A DNA stretch of 17,009 nucleotides from Alphaproteobacteria bacterium. Lineage in GTDB: Bacteria; Pseudomonadota; Alphaproteobacteria; Rhizobiales; Aestuariivirgaceae. A program made the translations under genes and the position numbers. The stretch lies in the NCBI GenBank assembly GCA_005884715.1, contig VAZZ01000001.1, forward strand, positions 1-17,009. The letters run 5' to 3'. Of this stretch, positions 8,244 through 15,694 are shown piece by piece. The notes beneath the pieces were generated by a model. The model searched no databases and was not told the DNA's origin. It saw nothing but the letters and a program-made list of their open reading frames with translations. Every line of letters begins with the position of its first letter. Position 1 is the first letter of the stretch.

Positions 8244-9374
8244 TCAATAGGCTAGGTTTCCAAACAAAGCTCGCATCAGATCATTCACATTGCCCACCAG
8301 CATGATGAAAATAACCACGATAAAACCGATCCTGAAGCTCCATTCCTGGGCTTGCTGCCCGAGCGGTTTGCGGCGAATGGCCTCAATTACATAGAACACC
8401 AGATGGCCGCCATCGAGCATTGGAATAGGAAAGAGGTTAATTAATCCGATACTCACGGAGACCACCGCGATCATGTAAAAATAAGGGAAGATTCCGATGG
8501 ACGCGGCATCGCCGCTCAGCTTGGCCATGGTTCCCACACCGCCAAGCTGCGCCATGCTGTCCTGGCCGATGATCAGGCGGCCGAGATATTGCAGAATCGA
8601 TCCAACCATCCCTTCGATCTGCTTGGCCGAGAGTTCGATGGCTCTGAGCAAGGGAACGTGATGGAAATTGGAAGCATCCTGGCTCGGCGCGGCACCTATC
8701 CGGCCGAAAGTGACCTTGCCGAAAAACCCGCGATCTTCGACGGTCGGACGCGGAGTGATGTTCAGTGTCAGCGAAGAACCGGAACGGTCGATGTCGAAGG
8801 CCAGGCTTTTGCCAGGGCTCGAGCTCACAATACCAACGATGTCGCCGAAGGCGTAAATGGTTTCGCCGTCGATCTTGCGCACGACATCGTTCGTTTGAAG
8901 CCCGGCTTCCGCCGCCGGCGAACCGGTGATGATTTCACCGATCCGGTTGCCGGGAATCTGATCGCCGAGAAAGTAATATCCGGTGAAAAGTGCAAAGGCG
9001 AGAATGAAATTGGCCACTGGCCCGGCGGTTACGACGAGTGCCCGCTGCCAGATGGGTTTGCCGTGAAATTCATCGGGTTTCGGCGCTTGATCGGGGTCAG
9101 GCTGGCTTGCTCCGTTGACGTCGCCAGCGAACTTCACATAGCCGCCGACCGGCAACCAGCCGATCTTCCATCTTGTGCCGAAGCGGTCGGTCCTGCCCCA
9201 GACTTCACGCCCGAAGCCGATGGAGAACACATCGACCTTCATCCCGCACAGGCGGGCGACTTTGAAATGGCCGTATTCGTGAATGAAAACGATGACGGTA
9301 AGGGCCACCAGAAGTGAGGCAACATAGCTGCCGTAACCCAGGATCGCTGCCGGAAAATAAGCGAGAAAGTCCAT
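8244..9374 (-). CDS. rseP: Site-2 protease family zinc metalloprotease RseP
   Basis: An integral inner-membrane protease that cuts substrates within the membrane, typically anti-sigma factors or leftover signal peptides, during envelope stress signalling (family role; the substrate here is unknown). The 376-residue protein has the zinc-binding HEYGH at residues 32-36 in the first membrane helix. A single PDZ domain follows at roughly 145-215 (GEIITGSPAAEAGLQTNDVV), then the second active-site motif NLFPIPMLDGGH near residue 316. E. coli RseP is longer (450) with two PDZ domains; one PDZ is usual in Rhizobiales. The ATG at 9374 is the only start that keeps the first helix intact. It is followed by bamA, the common order. 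No dxr lies upstream; a 151-nt AT-rich spacer separates it from the cdsA start-to-stop unit. Confidence 0.95.
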   Translation of the reverse strand: MDFLAYFPAAILGYGSYVASLLVALTVIVFIHEYGHFKVARLCGMKVDVFSIGFGREVWGRTDRFGTRWKIGWLPVGGYVKFAGDVNGASQPDPDQAPKPDEFHGKPIWQRALVVTAGPVANFILAFALFTGYYFLGDQIPGNRIGEIITGSPAAEAGLQTNDVVRKIDGETIYAFGDIVGIVSSSPGKSLAFDIDRSGSSLTLNITPRPTVEDRGFFGKVTFGRIGAAPSQDASNFHHVPLLRAIELSAKQIEGMVGSILQYLGRLIIGQDSMAQLGGVGTMAKLSGDAASIGIFPYFYMIAVVSVSIGLINLFPIPMLDGGHLVFYVIEAIRRKPLGQQAQEWSFRIGFIVVIFIMLVGNVNDLMRALFGNLAY

Positions 9375-9514
9375 TGTGATTTACCTGTTCCAATTCCGGT
9401 CTAGTGCACCGGCCCTGTCTCTATCCGCAAGGTCTGTGCCAATTAAGCCAACGGCGTATACAATTAATTAACTACGAAAGCTCCTCATTGCGACAACATT
9501 TCGGCAGTCTATGG

Positions 9515-10363
9515 TTACCAGACAAATAGTTCGTTAGCGGCGCCGAAATGGCCTGCCGCAATGACGATCGCGGCAAGCACAAGCGAGGCGGCGACCAGTC
9601 CGTCGACGCGGTCGAGAACCCCGCCATGGCCGGGGATGAGCCGTCCTGAATCCTTGAGGCCGAAATGACGCTTCAGGGCCGATTCGAACAGGTCGCCCAA
9701 TTGTTCGATCACGGCCAACACCCCGCCCAAGAGGCCCAGTGAAATCAGGCTCGCGAAGCCCATCCCATAAGCGACGACGAAGCCCGCCGCCATGCCCCCG
9801 ACAATCGCGCCAAAGAGACCTGCCCAGGTCTTTTGGGGTGAGATTACCGGTGCCAGTTTGCGCCCACCGATGAGGCGTCCGACAAAATAAGCACAGATGT
9901 CGGCTGCCCAGACCACCGCGAACAGCCACATGAGGGTCAGCATGCCCGCTTGCGATTCTCCCCTGAGGATCACGAAGGCCAGGGCTGGCAATCCGACATA
10001 AGGAATGCCGGAAACCAACCAGATGCTGGGCCGGCGCGACTGGGCCATTGCGAGCAGCAGGCTCACAATGGCGATGATCGCGATGACCGCCAGCGTTGAC
10101 GGCCAGCCAATCGAAGGTGAAAGGAGTGCTCCGCAAAGTGCCGCTGCGGCGTGAAGGGCGAACTGCGCCGAACTGCGGTCGTGTACGATGTTGGTCCATT
10201 CATGTGCCATCATCACCGCGAGAAGGGCGACCAGAAGATGAAACCAGATGTCGCCCAGCCAGATATCCACAAGAATGGCAGGAATCAATATCGCGGAAGA
10301 CAGCGTGCGAATGCCCAGATCACGCCAGTTGGCGCTCTGCGGCGGATCGGCAGCTCCGCTCAT
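9515..10363 (-). CDS. cdsA: Phosphatidate cytidylyltransferase (CDP-diacylglycerol synthase)
   Basis: Makes CDP-diacylglycerol from phosphatidic acid and CTP in the inner membrane, the precursor of all bacterial phospholipids. The 282-residue protein is mostly hydrophobic, with about eight membrane segments. The family signature is clear near residues 222-252: an S-A-L-K-R run, LKDSGRLIPGHGGVLDRVDG, preceded by SPQKTWAGLFGAIVGG. These supply the metal-binding acidic residues. Its ATG lies 2 nt beyond the uppS stop codon, so the two are almost certainly co-transcribed and translationally coupled. Length and signature are normal for alphaproteobacteria. Confidence 0.96.
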   Translation of the reverse strand: MSGAADPPQSANWRDLGIRTLSSAILIPAILVDIWLGDIWFHLLVALLAVMMAHEWTNIVHDRSSAQFALHAAAALCGALLSPSIGWPSTLAVIAIIAIVSLLLAMAQSRRPSIWLVSGIPYVGLPALAFVILRGESQAGMLTLMWLFAVVWAADICAYFVGRLIGGRKLAPVISPQKTWAGLFGAIVGGMAAGFVVAYGMGFASLISLGLLGGVLAVIEQLGDLFESALKRHFGLKDSGRLIPGHGGVLDRVDGLVAASLVLAAIVIAAGHFGAANELFVW

Positions 10364-10365
10364 GA

Positions 10366-11100
10366 TCAGGCCGATTGTGCGGTAATGCCGCCAAAACGCC
10401 GTTCGCGCGTCAAATATTCGGCAATTGCGCGCTGCAGGGTCTCGCGGTTGAAATCCGGCCAGAATTCATCGACGAAAACAAATTCCGTGTAGGCGCATTG
10501 CCACAAGAGGTAGTTCGAGAGGCGCTGTTCGCCACTGGTGCGGATGAGAAGATCGGGGTCGGGAATGCCCTCGGTCGCCAGATAACTGCCGAGGAGTTCA
10601 GGCGTGATGCTTTCGGGCGCCACGCGGCCGTCCCTCACCGCGATCGCCAGGTCGCGAGCGGCGACGGCGATCTCCTGGCGCGAGCCGTAATTGAAGGCGA
10701 CAATGAGCGTCAGTCCGGTATTCGACCTGGTTCGCTGCTCGGTTTCTTCGATAAGCGCCACGATATCGGCGGCAAGGCCTGAGCGTTCGCCGATGATCTT
10801 TATGCGGACATTCTCGCGATGAAGCTCAGCCACGTCCTGGCGGACGAAGTGGCGCATGAGGTCGAGCAGGAAGGAGACCTCGGCCGGCGGCCTGGACCAG
10901 TTTTCCGAACTGAAGCTGAAAATGGTCAGATATTCGATGCCCATTTCACCGGCGGCACGAACTGCCCTGCGCAAGGCCTCGACGCCCTTGCGATGCCCGG
11001 CCGAACGCGGCAAACCGCGGGCATGCGCCCAGCGGCCATTGCCATCCATGATGATGGCGACATGCTGCGGCATTGCCGTTCTGCCCGCGGGAATAGTCAT
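10366..11100 (-). CDS. uppS: Isoprenyl (undecaprenyl) diphosphate synthase
   Basis: A cis-prenyltransferase that extends farnesyl diphosphate with isopentenyl diphosphate to undecaprenyl diphosphate, the lipid carrier for peptidoglycan and surface polysaccharides. The 244-residue protein carries MDGNGRWA with catalytic Asp19, FSFSSENWSRP in the middle and the substrate-binding RTSGEQRLSNYLLWQ near residue 187. The ATG at 11100 has GAGGG 8 nt upstream; the preceding TTG codon gives a longer open frame but a poorer start. It lies 41 nt after frr and 2 nt before cdsA. The product serves cell-wall synthesis whether or not lipopolysaccharide is made. Confidence 0.96.
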   Translation of the reverse strand: MTIPAGRTAMPQHVAIIMDGNGRWAHARGLPRSAGHRKGVEALRRAVRAAGEMGIEYLTIFSFSSENWSRPPAEVSFLLDLMRHFVRQDVAELHRENVRIKIIGERSGLAADIVALIEETEQRTRSNTGLTLIVAFNYGSRQEIAVAARDLAIAVRDGRVAPESITPELLGSYLATEGIPDPDLLIRTSGEQRLSNYLLWQCAYTEFVFVDEFWPDFNRETLQRAIAEYLTRERRFGGITAQSA

Positions 11101-11141
11101 CAACGGACCCTCATGGTCGGGTGGCCTGGCGGTTCTGCCGC

Positions 11142-11708
11142 TCAGACCTGCATGATCTCGGCTTCCTTTATCTTGAGTGCCGCGTCGATTTCCTTGATCG
11201 TCTCGTCGGTCATCTTCTGCACTTCATCGGATTTGTCGCGATGTTCGTCTTCGCTCATGTGATGGCCCTTTTCGAGCGTCTTCAGATGATCCATGCCATC
11301 GCGCCGCACATTGCGAACCGCGATGCGGGCCTTCTCGGCATATTGATGGGCGACCTTGACGAGTTCCTTGCGGCGGTCCTGGGTGAGGTCCGGCATGCGC
11401 AGGCGAATGACCTGGCCTTCGGTCTGAGGGTTGAGGCCGAGATTCGACGCCCTGATCGCCTTCTCGACAGCGATGACGAGGCCCCTGTCCCAGACCTGGA
11501 TGGAGAGCATGCGCGATTCCGGCACCGTGATGGTGGCCACCTGGTTGAGCGGCATCGATGCGCCATAGGCATCGACATGGATGGGATCGACAAGGCTCAC
11601 GGCGGCGCGCCCGGTGCGCAAGCCACCGAAATCATGCTTGAGGGCATCGAGCGCACCATGCATGCGCCGGTTGAGTTCCTTTGAGTCGAATGAGTTTGGC
11701 TGTGCCAT
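11142..11708 (-). CDS. frr: Ribosome recycling factor
   Basis: Together with EF-G it splits post-termination ribosomes into subunits. The 188-residue product matches the usual size of about 185, with the typical three-helix-bundle pattern: LNRRMHGALDALKHDFGGLRTGRA at the N-terminus, then the small domain with MPLNQVATITVPE, and a C-terminal helix region with RVRRDGMDHL-type residues (here RNVRRDGMDHL). The ATG at 11708 is the natural start (MAQPNSFD). It lies only 6 nt after pyrH, so it is operonic with it. The motif quotes come directly from the translation; the function is established for this family. Confidence 0.96.
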   Translation of the reverse strand: MAQPNSFDSKELNRRMHGALDALKHDFGGLRTGRAAVSLVDPIHVDAYGASMPLNQVATITVPESRMLSIQVWDRGLVIAVEKAIRASNLGLNPQTEGQVIRLRMPDLTQDRRKELVKVAHQYAEKARIAVRNVRRDGMDHLKTLEKGHHMSEDEHRDKSDEVQKMTDETIKEIDAALKIKEAEIMQV

Positions 11709-11714
11709 GGCGTT

Positions 11715-12434
11715 TCAGTCTTTCGTCACTATCGTAAACTTGCCCGATCCCTTCAGAACGTCGAGCACCGCGCCGGGCGCCCGGATGGAGAACACAACTA
11801 CCGGAATCCCGTTATCGCGCGCAAGCGCGATGGCCGCCGGATCCATGATACGCAGGTCGCGTGCCAGAATATCATTAAAGGTGATGCGATCGAAACGCTT
11901 GGCGCCAGGATCGCTTTTGGGATCGGCGGAATAGACGCCATCGACACTGGTGCCCTTGAACAGCGCATCGCAGTTCATTTCCGCCGCCCTGAGTGCCGCT
12001 CCGGTATCGGTGGTGAAGAACGGCAGGCCGGTGCCCGCCGCGCAAATCACCACCCTGCCCGCTTCCAGGTGATGAACCGCCTTGGCGCGCGAATAGGTCT
12101 CGCAGACGGTCGGCATGGAGATGGCGGATAGTACCCGCGCGTCGACGCCCTTGCCCTGCAAGGCGCCCTGCATCGCGAGCGCATTCATGACGGTGGCCAA
12201 TATTCCCATATGATCCGCGCTGACCCGGTCCATGCCCTTGGCGGCCTGGGCCATGCCGCGGAAAATGTTGCCGCCGCCGATGACCAGGCTGAGCTCGACG
12301 CCGGTCTTGAGCGTATAGGCAACCTCGGAGGCTACCCTCTCGACAGTTGCCAGGTCGATGCCGAAAGGCTGCGCCCCCATGAGGACTTCGCCCGAGACTT
12401 TCAGGAGGACACGCTTGAAGGCAAGTTTGGCCAT
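11715..12434 (-). CDS. pyrH: Uridylate kinase (UMP kinase)
   Basis: Phosphorylates UMP to UDP with ATP, an essential hexameric enzyme of the amino-acid-kinase fold, usually activated by GTP and inhibited by UTP. The 239-residue protein starts MAKLAFKRVLLKVSGE, with the phosphate-binding KVSGEVLMG, the glycine loop GGGNIFRG, the UMP-binding region around DHMGILATVMNALA, and TGLPFFTTDTGAA with SADP (VYSADPKSDP) for the nucleotide. The ATG at 12434 matches the family N-terminus; an ATG at 12440 is almost equivalent. The open frame runs further upstream, but residues there are unlike the family. It follows the tsf terminator, has its own promoter candidate at 12502-12530, and is 6 nt before frr. 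Confidence 0.96.
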   Translation of the reverse strand: MAKLAFKRVLLKVSGEVLMGAQPFGIDLATVERVASEVAYTLKTGVELSLVIGGGNIFRGMAQAAKGMDRVSADHMGILATVMNALAMQGALQGKGVDARVLSAISMPTVCETYSRAKAVHHLEAGRVVICAAGTGLPFFTTDTGAALRAAEMNCDALFKGTSVDGVYSADPKSDPGAKRFDRITFNDILARDLRIMDPAAIALARDNGIPVVVFSIRAPGAVLDVLKGSGKFTIVTKD

Positions 12435-12501
12435 GTTCATCCGATTGAAATGATGGGAGGACTTGCGGGAGATACCATATTTTCGGCGCTGACGACCCCA
12501 A

Positions 12502-12530
12502 TTCGTAAGTTGTCCCGGAAAGGACGTCAA
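12502..12530 (-). promoter_or_regulatory. Possible promoter of the pyrH-frr-uppS-cdsA unit
   Basis: On the minus strand TTGACG (12530-12525) is followed after exactly 17 nt by TACGAA (12507-12502). The -35 box is strong, the -10 box weak. It lies just beyond the tsf terminator and about 70 nt before the pyrH start, which is the expected place for a restart promoter. A second -10-like TATGGT lies closer to pyrH. Confidence 0.4.
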
Positions 12531-12548
12531 ATGGCCGTCCAAACGAAA

Positions 12549-12576
12549 ATGGCCGCCTCACGAGCGAGGCGGCCAT
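12549..12576 (-). terminator. Rho-independent terminator after tsf
   Basis: A perfect 11-bp GC-rich stem (arms atggccgcctc and gaggcggccat on the + strand) with a 6-nt loop starts 29 nt after the tsf stop. On the minus strand the stem runs into ATTTTCGTTT, an interrupted T-run. This separates the rpsB-tsf unit from pyrH. Confidence 0.75.
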
Positions 12577-12605
12577 GTGTCTTCTGAAATGCCGAAGGCA
12601 ATGAA

Positions 12606-13526
12606 TTACGCGTTGGCCGCCTTGGCGACCTCGGCGGCGAAGTCATCTTCCTTCTTCTCGATGCCCTCGCCCAGTTGCATGCGCACAAACGCGGCGATCT
12701 TGATGGGTGCACCTGCTGCCTTGGTCACTTCGGCGATAAGCTGGCTCACCGACTTGGTCGAGTCCTTTGCATAGGCCTGCTCGAGCAGCGTGTTCTCCTT
12801 GGCATAGGATTTGAGCCCGCTTTCCATGATCTTTTCCAAGACCTTCTCGGGCTTGCCGATATTCTTCTCGGCGAGAATGGCCTTCTCGCGCTCGATCGTT
12901 TCCTTTGGCACCTCCGTGAGATCGATAGCGACCGGATTGATCGCGGCGATATGCATCGCAAGGTCCTTGCCGAACTGGACGAGTTCATCCTTCTTGCCGG
13001 TTGATTCGACCGCTACGATCACGCCGATCTTGCCGAGACCGGGCGCGATGCTGTTGTGCACATAGCTGCCGATGACGCCGTCCTTGACGCTGAGAGCGGC
13101 GGTGCGGCGAACTCCCATATTCTCGCCGATGGAGGCGACCATCTCAGCGACATATTCGGCGACCGCATGTTTGGAGCCCGGATAATGGGCGACTTTCAGC
13201 TTCTCGGAATTGCCGCCCGCTTTCAAGGCGAGCTTGGCGATTTCAGCCACCATCGTCTGGAACTTGTCGTTCCTGGCAACGAAGTCGGTCTCGGAATTGA
13301 CCTCGACGAGAGCGCCGGCAGTTCCCTCGACGGCGAGGCCGACGAGCCCTTCGGCCGCGACCCGGGTCGATTTCTTCGCCGCCTTGGCGAGCCCCTTGGC
13401 GCGCAGCCAGTCGACCGCCGCATTCATATCGCCATTGGTCGCGGCAAGTGCTGCCTTGCAGTCCATCATGCCCACGCCGGTTTTTTCGCGCAGGTCCTTC
13501 ACCATTGCTGCGGTGATGTCAGCCAT
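12606..13526 (-). CDS. tsf: Elongation factor Ts
   Basis: The guanine nucleotide exchange factor that releases GDP from EF-Tu. The 306-residue protein begins MADITAAMVKDLREKTGVG, containing the EF-Ts signature LREKTGVGMMDCK (about residues 12-24). The UBA-like N-terminal domain is followed by the two core subdomains (VEVNSETDFVARND at about 75-90, with the EF-Tu-contacting TDFVARN). The ATG at 13526 is chosen for its AGGA box 7 nt upstream and the family N-terminus; an upstream in-frame extension lies in the inter-gene hairpin region. It follows rpsB across a hairpin, the standard arrangement. Typical length, no oddities. Confidence 0.97.
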   Translation of the reverse strand: MADITAAMVKDLREKTGVGMMDCKAALAATNGDMNAAVDWLRAKGLAKAAKKSTRVAAEGLVGLAVEGTAGALVEVNSETDFVARNDKFQTMVAEIAKLALKAGGNSEKLKVAHYPGSKHAVAEYVAEMVASIGENMGVRRTAALSVKDGVIGSYVHNSIAPGLGKIGVIVAVESTGKKDELVQFGKDLAMHIAAINPVAIDLTEVPKETIEREKAILAEKNIGKPEKVLEKIMESGLKSYAKENTLLEQAYAKDSTKSVSQLIAEVTKAAGAPIKIAAFVRMQLGEGIEKKEDDFAAEVAKAANA

Positions 13527-13536
13527 AATTGTCCTA

Positions 13537-13572
13537 GTAAAATAATTGGGAGTCCGCCTCAAGGCGGACTCC
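13537..13572 (-). terminator. Hairpin attenuator/terminator between rpsB and tsf
   Basis: Arms ggagtccgcct and aggcggactcc (13549-13572 on the + strand) pair perfectly, with about a 4-nt effective loop. On the minus strand the stem is followed by CAATTATTTTA. It starts 15 nt after the rpsB stop. A partial terminator here would lower tsf relative to rpsB; alternatively it is an RNA processing and stability element. Confidence 0.7.
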
Positions 13573-13586
13573 GCATTGATCAGTGA

Positions 13587-14351
13587 TCAGGCGTTGGCGG
13601 CTTCCGGCAGCTCTTCGGTCTGCGGATTTTCAGATTCGCCGATATCGCGGCCCTGGCCGCGCTGCCCTTGTGAGATGCCTTCGATGCAGGCGCGACTGAC
13701 CAGATCGCAGTAAAGCGTGATGGCGCGGCCGGCATCGTCATTGCCCGGGATCGGATAGGTGACGCCCGCCGGATCGGAGTTGGTGTCGAGGACGGCAACG
13801 ACCGGAATGCCGAGCCGGTTGGCTTCCTTGATCGCAAGCTGTTCCTTGTTGGTGTCGATGACGAAGATGATATCGGGCGTGCCACCCATATCCTTGATGC
13901 CGCCGAGCGCCTGTTCGAGCTTGCCCTTCTCGCGGGTCAGCGTCAGGAGCTCGCGCTTGGTCAATCCCTGGCCTTCCATCGACACGGTTTCCTCGAGCTG
14001 GCGCAGACGCTTGATCGAGTTGGAAATGGTCTTCCAGTTGGTCAGCGTGCCGCCGAGCCAGCGCGAATTGATGTAATACTGGGCCGATTTCTTGGCCGCA
14101 TCGGCGATGCCATCCTGTGCGGCGCGCTTGGTGCCGACGAACAGGACGCGTCCACCGCGGGAAATCGTGTCGGTGATGGCAAGCAGCGCCTGGTGCAAAA
14201 GCGGCACGGTGTGGGCGAGATCGATGATATGGATACCGTTGCGCGATCCGTAGATGAAGGGTTTCATCTTGGGATTCCAGCGGTGGGTCTGGTGGCCGAA
14301 GTGAACGCCCGCTTCGAGGAGCTGACGCATAGTGAATTCTGGCGAAGCCAT
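13587..14351 (-). CDS. rpsB: 30S ribosomal protein S2
   Basis: A small-subunit ribosomal protein that joins late and helps S1 dock. The 254-residue product has the S2 signatures RQLLEAGVHFGHQTHRW (residues 9-25) and, later, a region around PDIIFVIDTNKEQLAIKEAN and GIPVVAVLDTNSDP. The central coiled-coil segment LKRLRQLEETV is also present. The C-terminal tail is acidic and glutamine-rich, as in other alphaproteobacteria. The ATG at 14351 follows AAAAGGAAA. It heads the minus-strand run, with a strong promoter candidate and a structured leader upstream, which suggests feedback control of the rpsB-tsf transcript. Confidence 0.97.
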   Translation of the reverse strand: MASPEFTMRQLLEAGVHFGHQTHRWNPKMKPFIYGSRNGIHIIDLAHTVPLLHQALLAITDTISRGGRVLFVGTKRAAQDGIADAAKKSAQYYINSRWLGGTLTNWKTISNSIKRLRQLEETVSMEGQGLTKRELLTLTREKGKLEQALGGIKDMGGTPDIIFVIDTNKEQLAIKEANRLGIPVVAVLDTNSDPAGVTYPIPGNDDAGRAITLYCDLVSRACIEGISQGQRGQGRDIGESENPQTEELPEAANA

Positions 14352-14395
14352 TCTAAAGTTTCCTTTTCCGGTTGATCCGCCGCGAATGATGTGAC

Positions 14396-14455
14396 CGGAT
14401 GTTCCGGCACCGGAGGGAGGAGCACTATGAGGGGAACCGAAGCTCCCATGTGCTC
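14396..14455 (-). promoter_or_regulatory. Structured 5' leader of rpsB (candidate S2 autoregulatory RNA)
   Basis: Read on the minus strand, GAGCAC (14455-14450) pairs with GTGCTC (14425-14420) and encloses GGGAGC-TTCG-GTTCCC (14447-14432), a six-pair stem with one G-U, capped by an especially stable cUUCGg tetraloop. An asymmetric internal loop lies between the two stems. A further CCGG-repeat region (14414-14396) can form smaller stems nearer the start codon. The element lies between the promoter and the rpsB ribosome binding site. rpsB leaders bind S2 in gammaproteobacteria; the same job here is inferred. Confidence 0.45.
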
Positions 14456-14487
14456 ATCCCGCACTCGCGTGTGAGTTAATGACGGGG

Positions 14488-14516
14488 CTTATAGGTAAAC
14501 TGGCCCCTGAACACAA
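14488..14516 (-). promoter_or_regulatory. Probable promoter of rpsB-tsf
   Basis: On the minus strand TTGTGT (14516-14511), a 17-nt spacer, then TATAAG (14493-14488). The -10 box is close to consensus and the spacing is ideal. Transcription would start near 14480, giving a leader of about 130 nt that carries the hairpins upstream of rpsB. Confidence 0.6.
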
Positions 14517-14545
14517 GTGATATGCCGAGCCCTCCCAGACACCCC

Positions 14546-14575
14546 TTGGCCTTAGCCGACATTTTTGCGTAGTCT
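14546..14575 (+). promoter_or_regulatory. Possible promoter of the ATP-grasp gene
   Basis: TTGGCC (14546-14551), an 18-nt spacer and TAGTCT (14570-14575) lie 40-70 nt before the ATG at 14615, divergent from the rpsB promoter. Both boxes are weak matches. A strong GGAGGGG ribosome binding site at 14604-14610 supports translation from 14615. Confidence 0.3.
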
Positions 14576-14614
14576 TTTGGAAACGGGCGCCCACAAGCCC
14601 GATGGAGGGGATAA

Positions 14615-15694
14615 ATGGCACCACGGGCAAAGCGGCAAAAACTCACAAGCCTTTCAGATATCTACAGATTTTTCCGGCATAACCAGACGCCGATCTATTT
14701 CCTCTCGCCCACCCCCTATAACCTCCTCGGGCTTGGACGCTGGATCAACAAGTTCGAATATATCAATTTCTTCGATGCCTTCGATGGAACTCATCCGAAG
14801 ATCACCGTGCCGCGCGAGCATGGACCGCATGAATTCCGCTCCATCGAGGACGTGAACAACTATCTCCTGCGCCACAAGGAAGTCAGGGCCCGGATCGCCG
14901 AGCGCGGCAAGGGCCTGCTTGTCCTCGTCATGCTCGATGACGAGACCGAGCAGCTCGCCAAGGAACTCGGACTCAAGATCGCGCTGCCGCCGGTGAAGCT
15001 GCGCAAGCATATCGACAGCAAGATCATCACGACCCAGCTCGGCAACGAAGCTGGTATTAGGAGTGCTCCTAATACCTTAGGCAAGGCAAAGACTTATGCG
15101 GAACTCTTGAAGCTTGCTCAGAAGGCGAAACTGGGCACTGACCTGGTCGTCCAGACTCCTTATGGCGATTCCGGCCGCACTACCTTCTTCTTAAGATCCG
15201 AAGCAGATTGGAATAAAAATCAGGAAAAGCTCATCGGAGAGCAGCTCAAGGTCATGCGGCGGATCAATCACCTGCCGGGGACAGTCGAAGCGGTCGCTAC
15301 CCGCCACGGCACCCTGGTCGGGCCGTTGCAGACCGATATCACCGGCTTTGCCGAGGTCACTCCCTATAAGGGCGGCTGGTGCGGCAATGATGTCTTTGTC
15401 GGCGGTCTCGACAAGGAGCGCAAGGCCGTCACCCGCATGGCCCAGAAGCTCGGCGACCGGCTCTACAAGGCTGGCTACAAAGGCGCCTTCTGCATGGACT
15501 TCCTCATCGATACGGATACGCGCGAGGTCTATCTGGGCGAGATCAATCCGCGCGTGTCGGGGGCCTCGCCCCTCACCAATCTCATCACCTCCACCTATGG
15601 CGGCTGCCCGATCTATCTCTTCCATATGCTGGAATTCATGGATATCGACTGGGAAATCGACTTGGCCCAGGTGCAGAAGCGCTGGACGGAATAA
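14615..15694 (+). CDS. ATP-grasp family protein, N-terminal part of a split gene
   Basis: Related to the biotin-carboxylase-like ATP-grasp proteins of alphaproteobacteria; substrate unknown, and no biotin-carrier domain is visible. The 359-residue product has an N-terminal pre-ATP-grasp region, the nucleotide-binding stretch DLVVQTPYGDSGRTTFF (about residues 173-190) and the metal-binding strand YLGEINPRVSGASPLTN (about 307-325), the Glu-x-Asn pair typical of ATP-grasp enzymes. GGAGGGG lies 4 nt before the ATG. It ends at TAA 15692-15694, but the same frame stays open to 16045 with protein-like sequence, so this is probably a truncated product. The missing part lies beyond the metal-binding motif, so some catalytic core may survive. 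A perfect palindrome and AT-rich codons occur inside. Family is fairly sure, function is not. Confidence 0.8.
   Translation: MAPRAKRQKLTSLSDIYRFFRHNQTPIYFLSPTPYNLLGLGRWINKFEYINFFDAFDGTHPKITVPREHGPHEFRSIEDVNNYLLRHKEVRARIAERGKGLLVLVMLDDETEQLAKELGLKIALPPVKLRKHIDSKIITTQLGNEAGIRSAPNTLGKAKTYAELLKLAQKAKLGTDLVVQTPYGDSGRTTFFLRSEADWNKNQEKLIGEQLKVMRRINHLPGTVEAVATRHGTLVGPLQTDITGFAEVTPYKGGWCGNDVFVGGLDKERKAVTRMAQKLGDRLYKAGYKGAFCMDFLIDTDTREVYLGEINPRVSGASPLTNLITSTYGGCPIYLFHMLEFMDIDWEIDLAQVQKRWTE
15053..15076. repeat. Perfect inverted repeat inside the ATP-grasp gene
   Basis: Arms ggtattaggag and ctcctaatacc are exact reverse complements separated by 2 nt. It lies wholly within coding sequence (residues about 147-154, GIRSAPNT) and uses AT-rich codons unlike the flanking GC-rich codons. 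An overlapping smaller repeat (cctaa...ttagg, 15068-15081) gives an alternative fold. No T-run follows, so it is not a normal terminator. Confidence 0.9.

Noticed and set aside
8589..9317. A 242-codon + strand frame opposite rseP
   Set aside because: Antisense shadow of rseP; the composition is low-complexity and the HEYGH/PDZ/LDG evidence is on the other strand.
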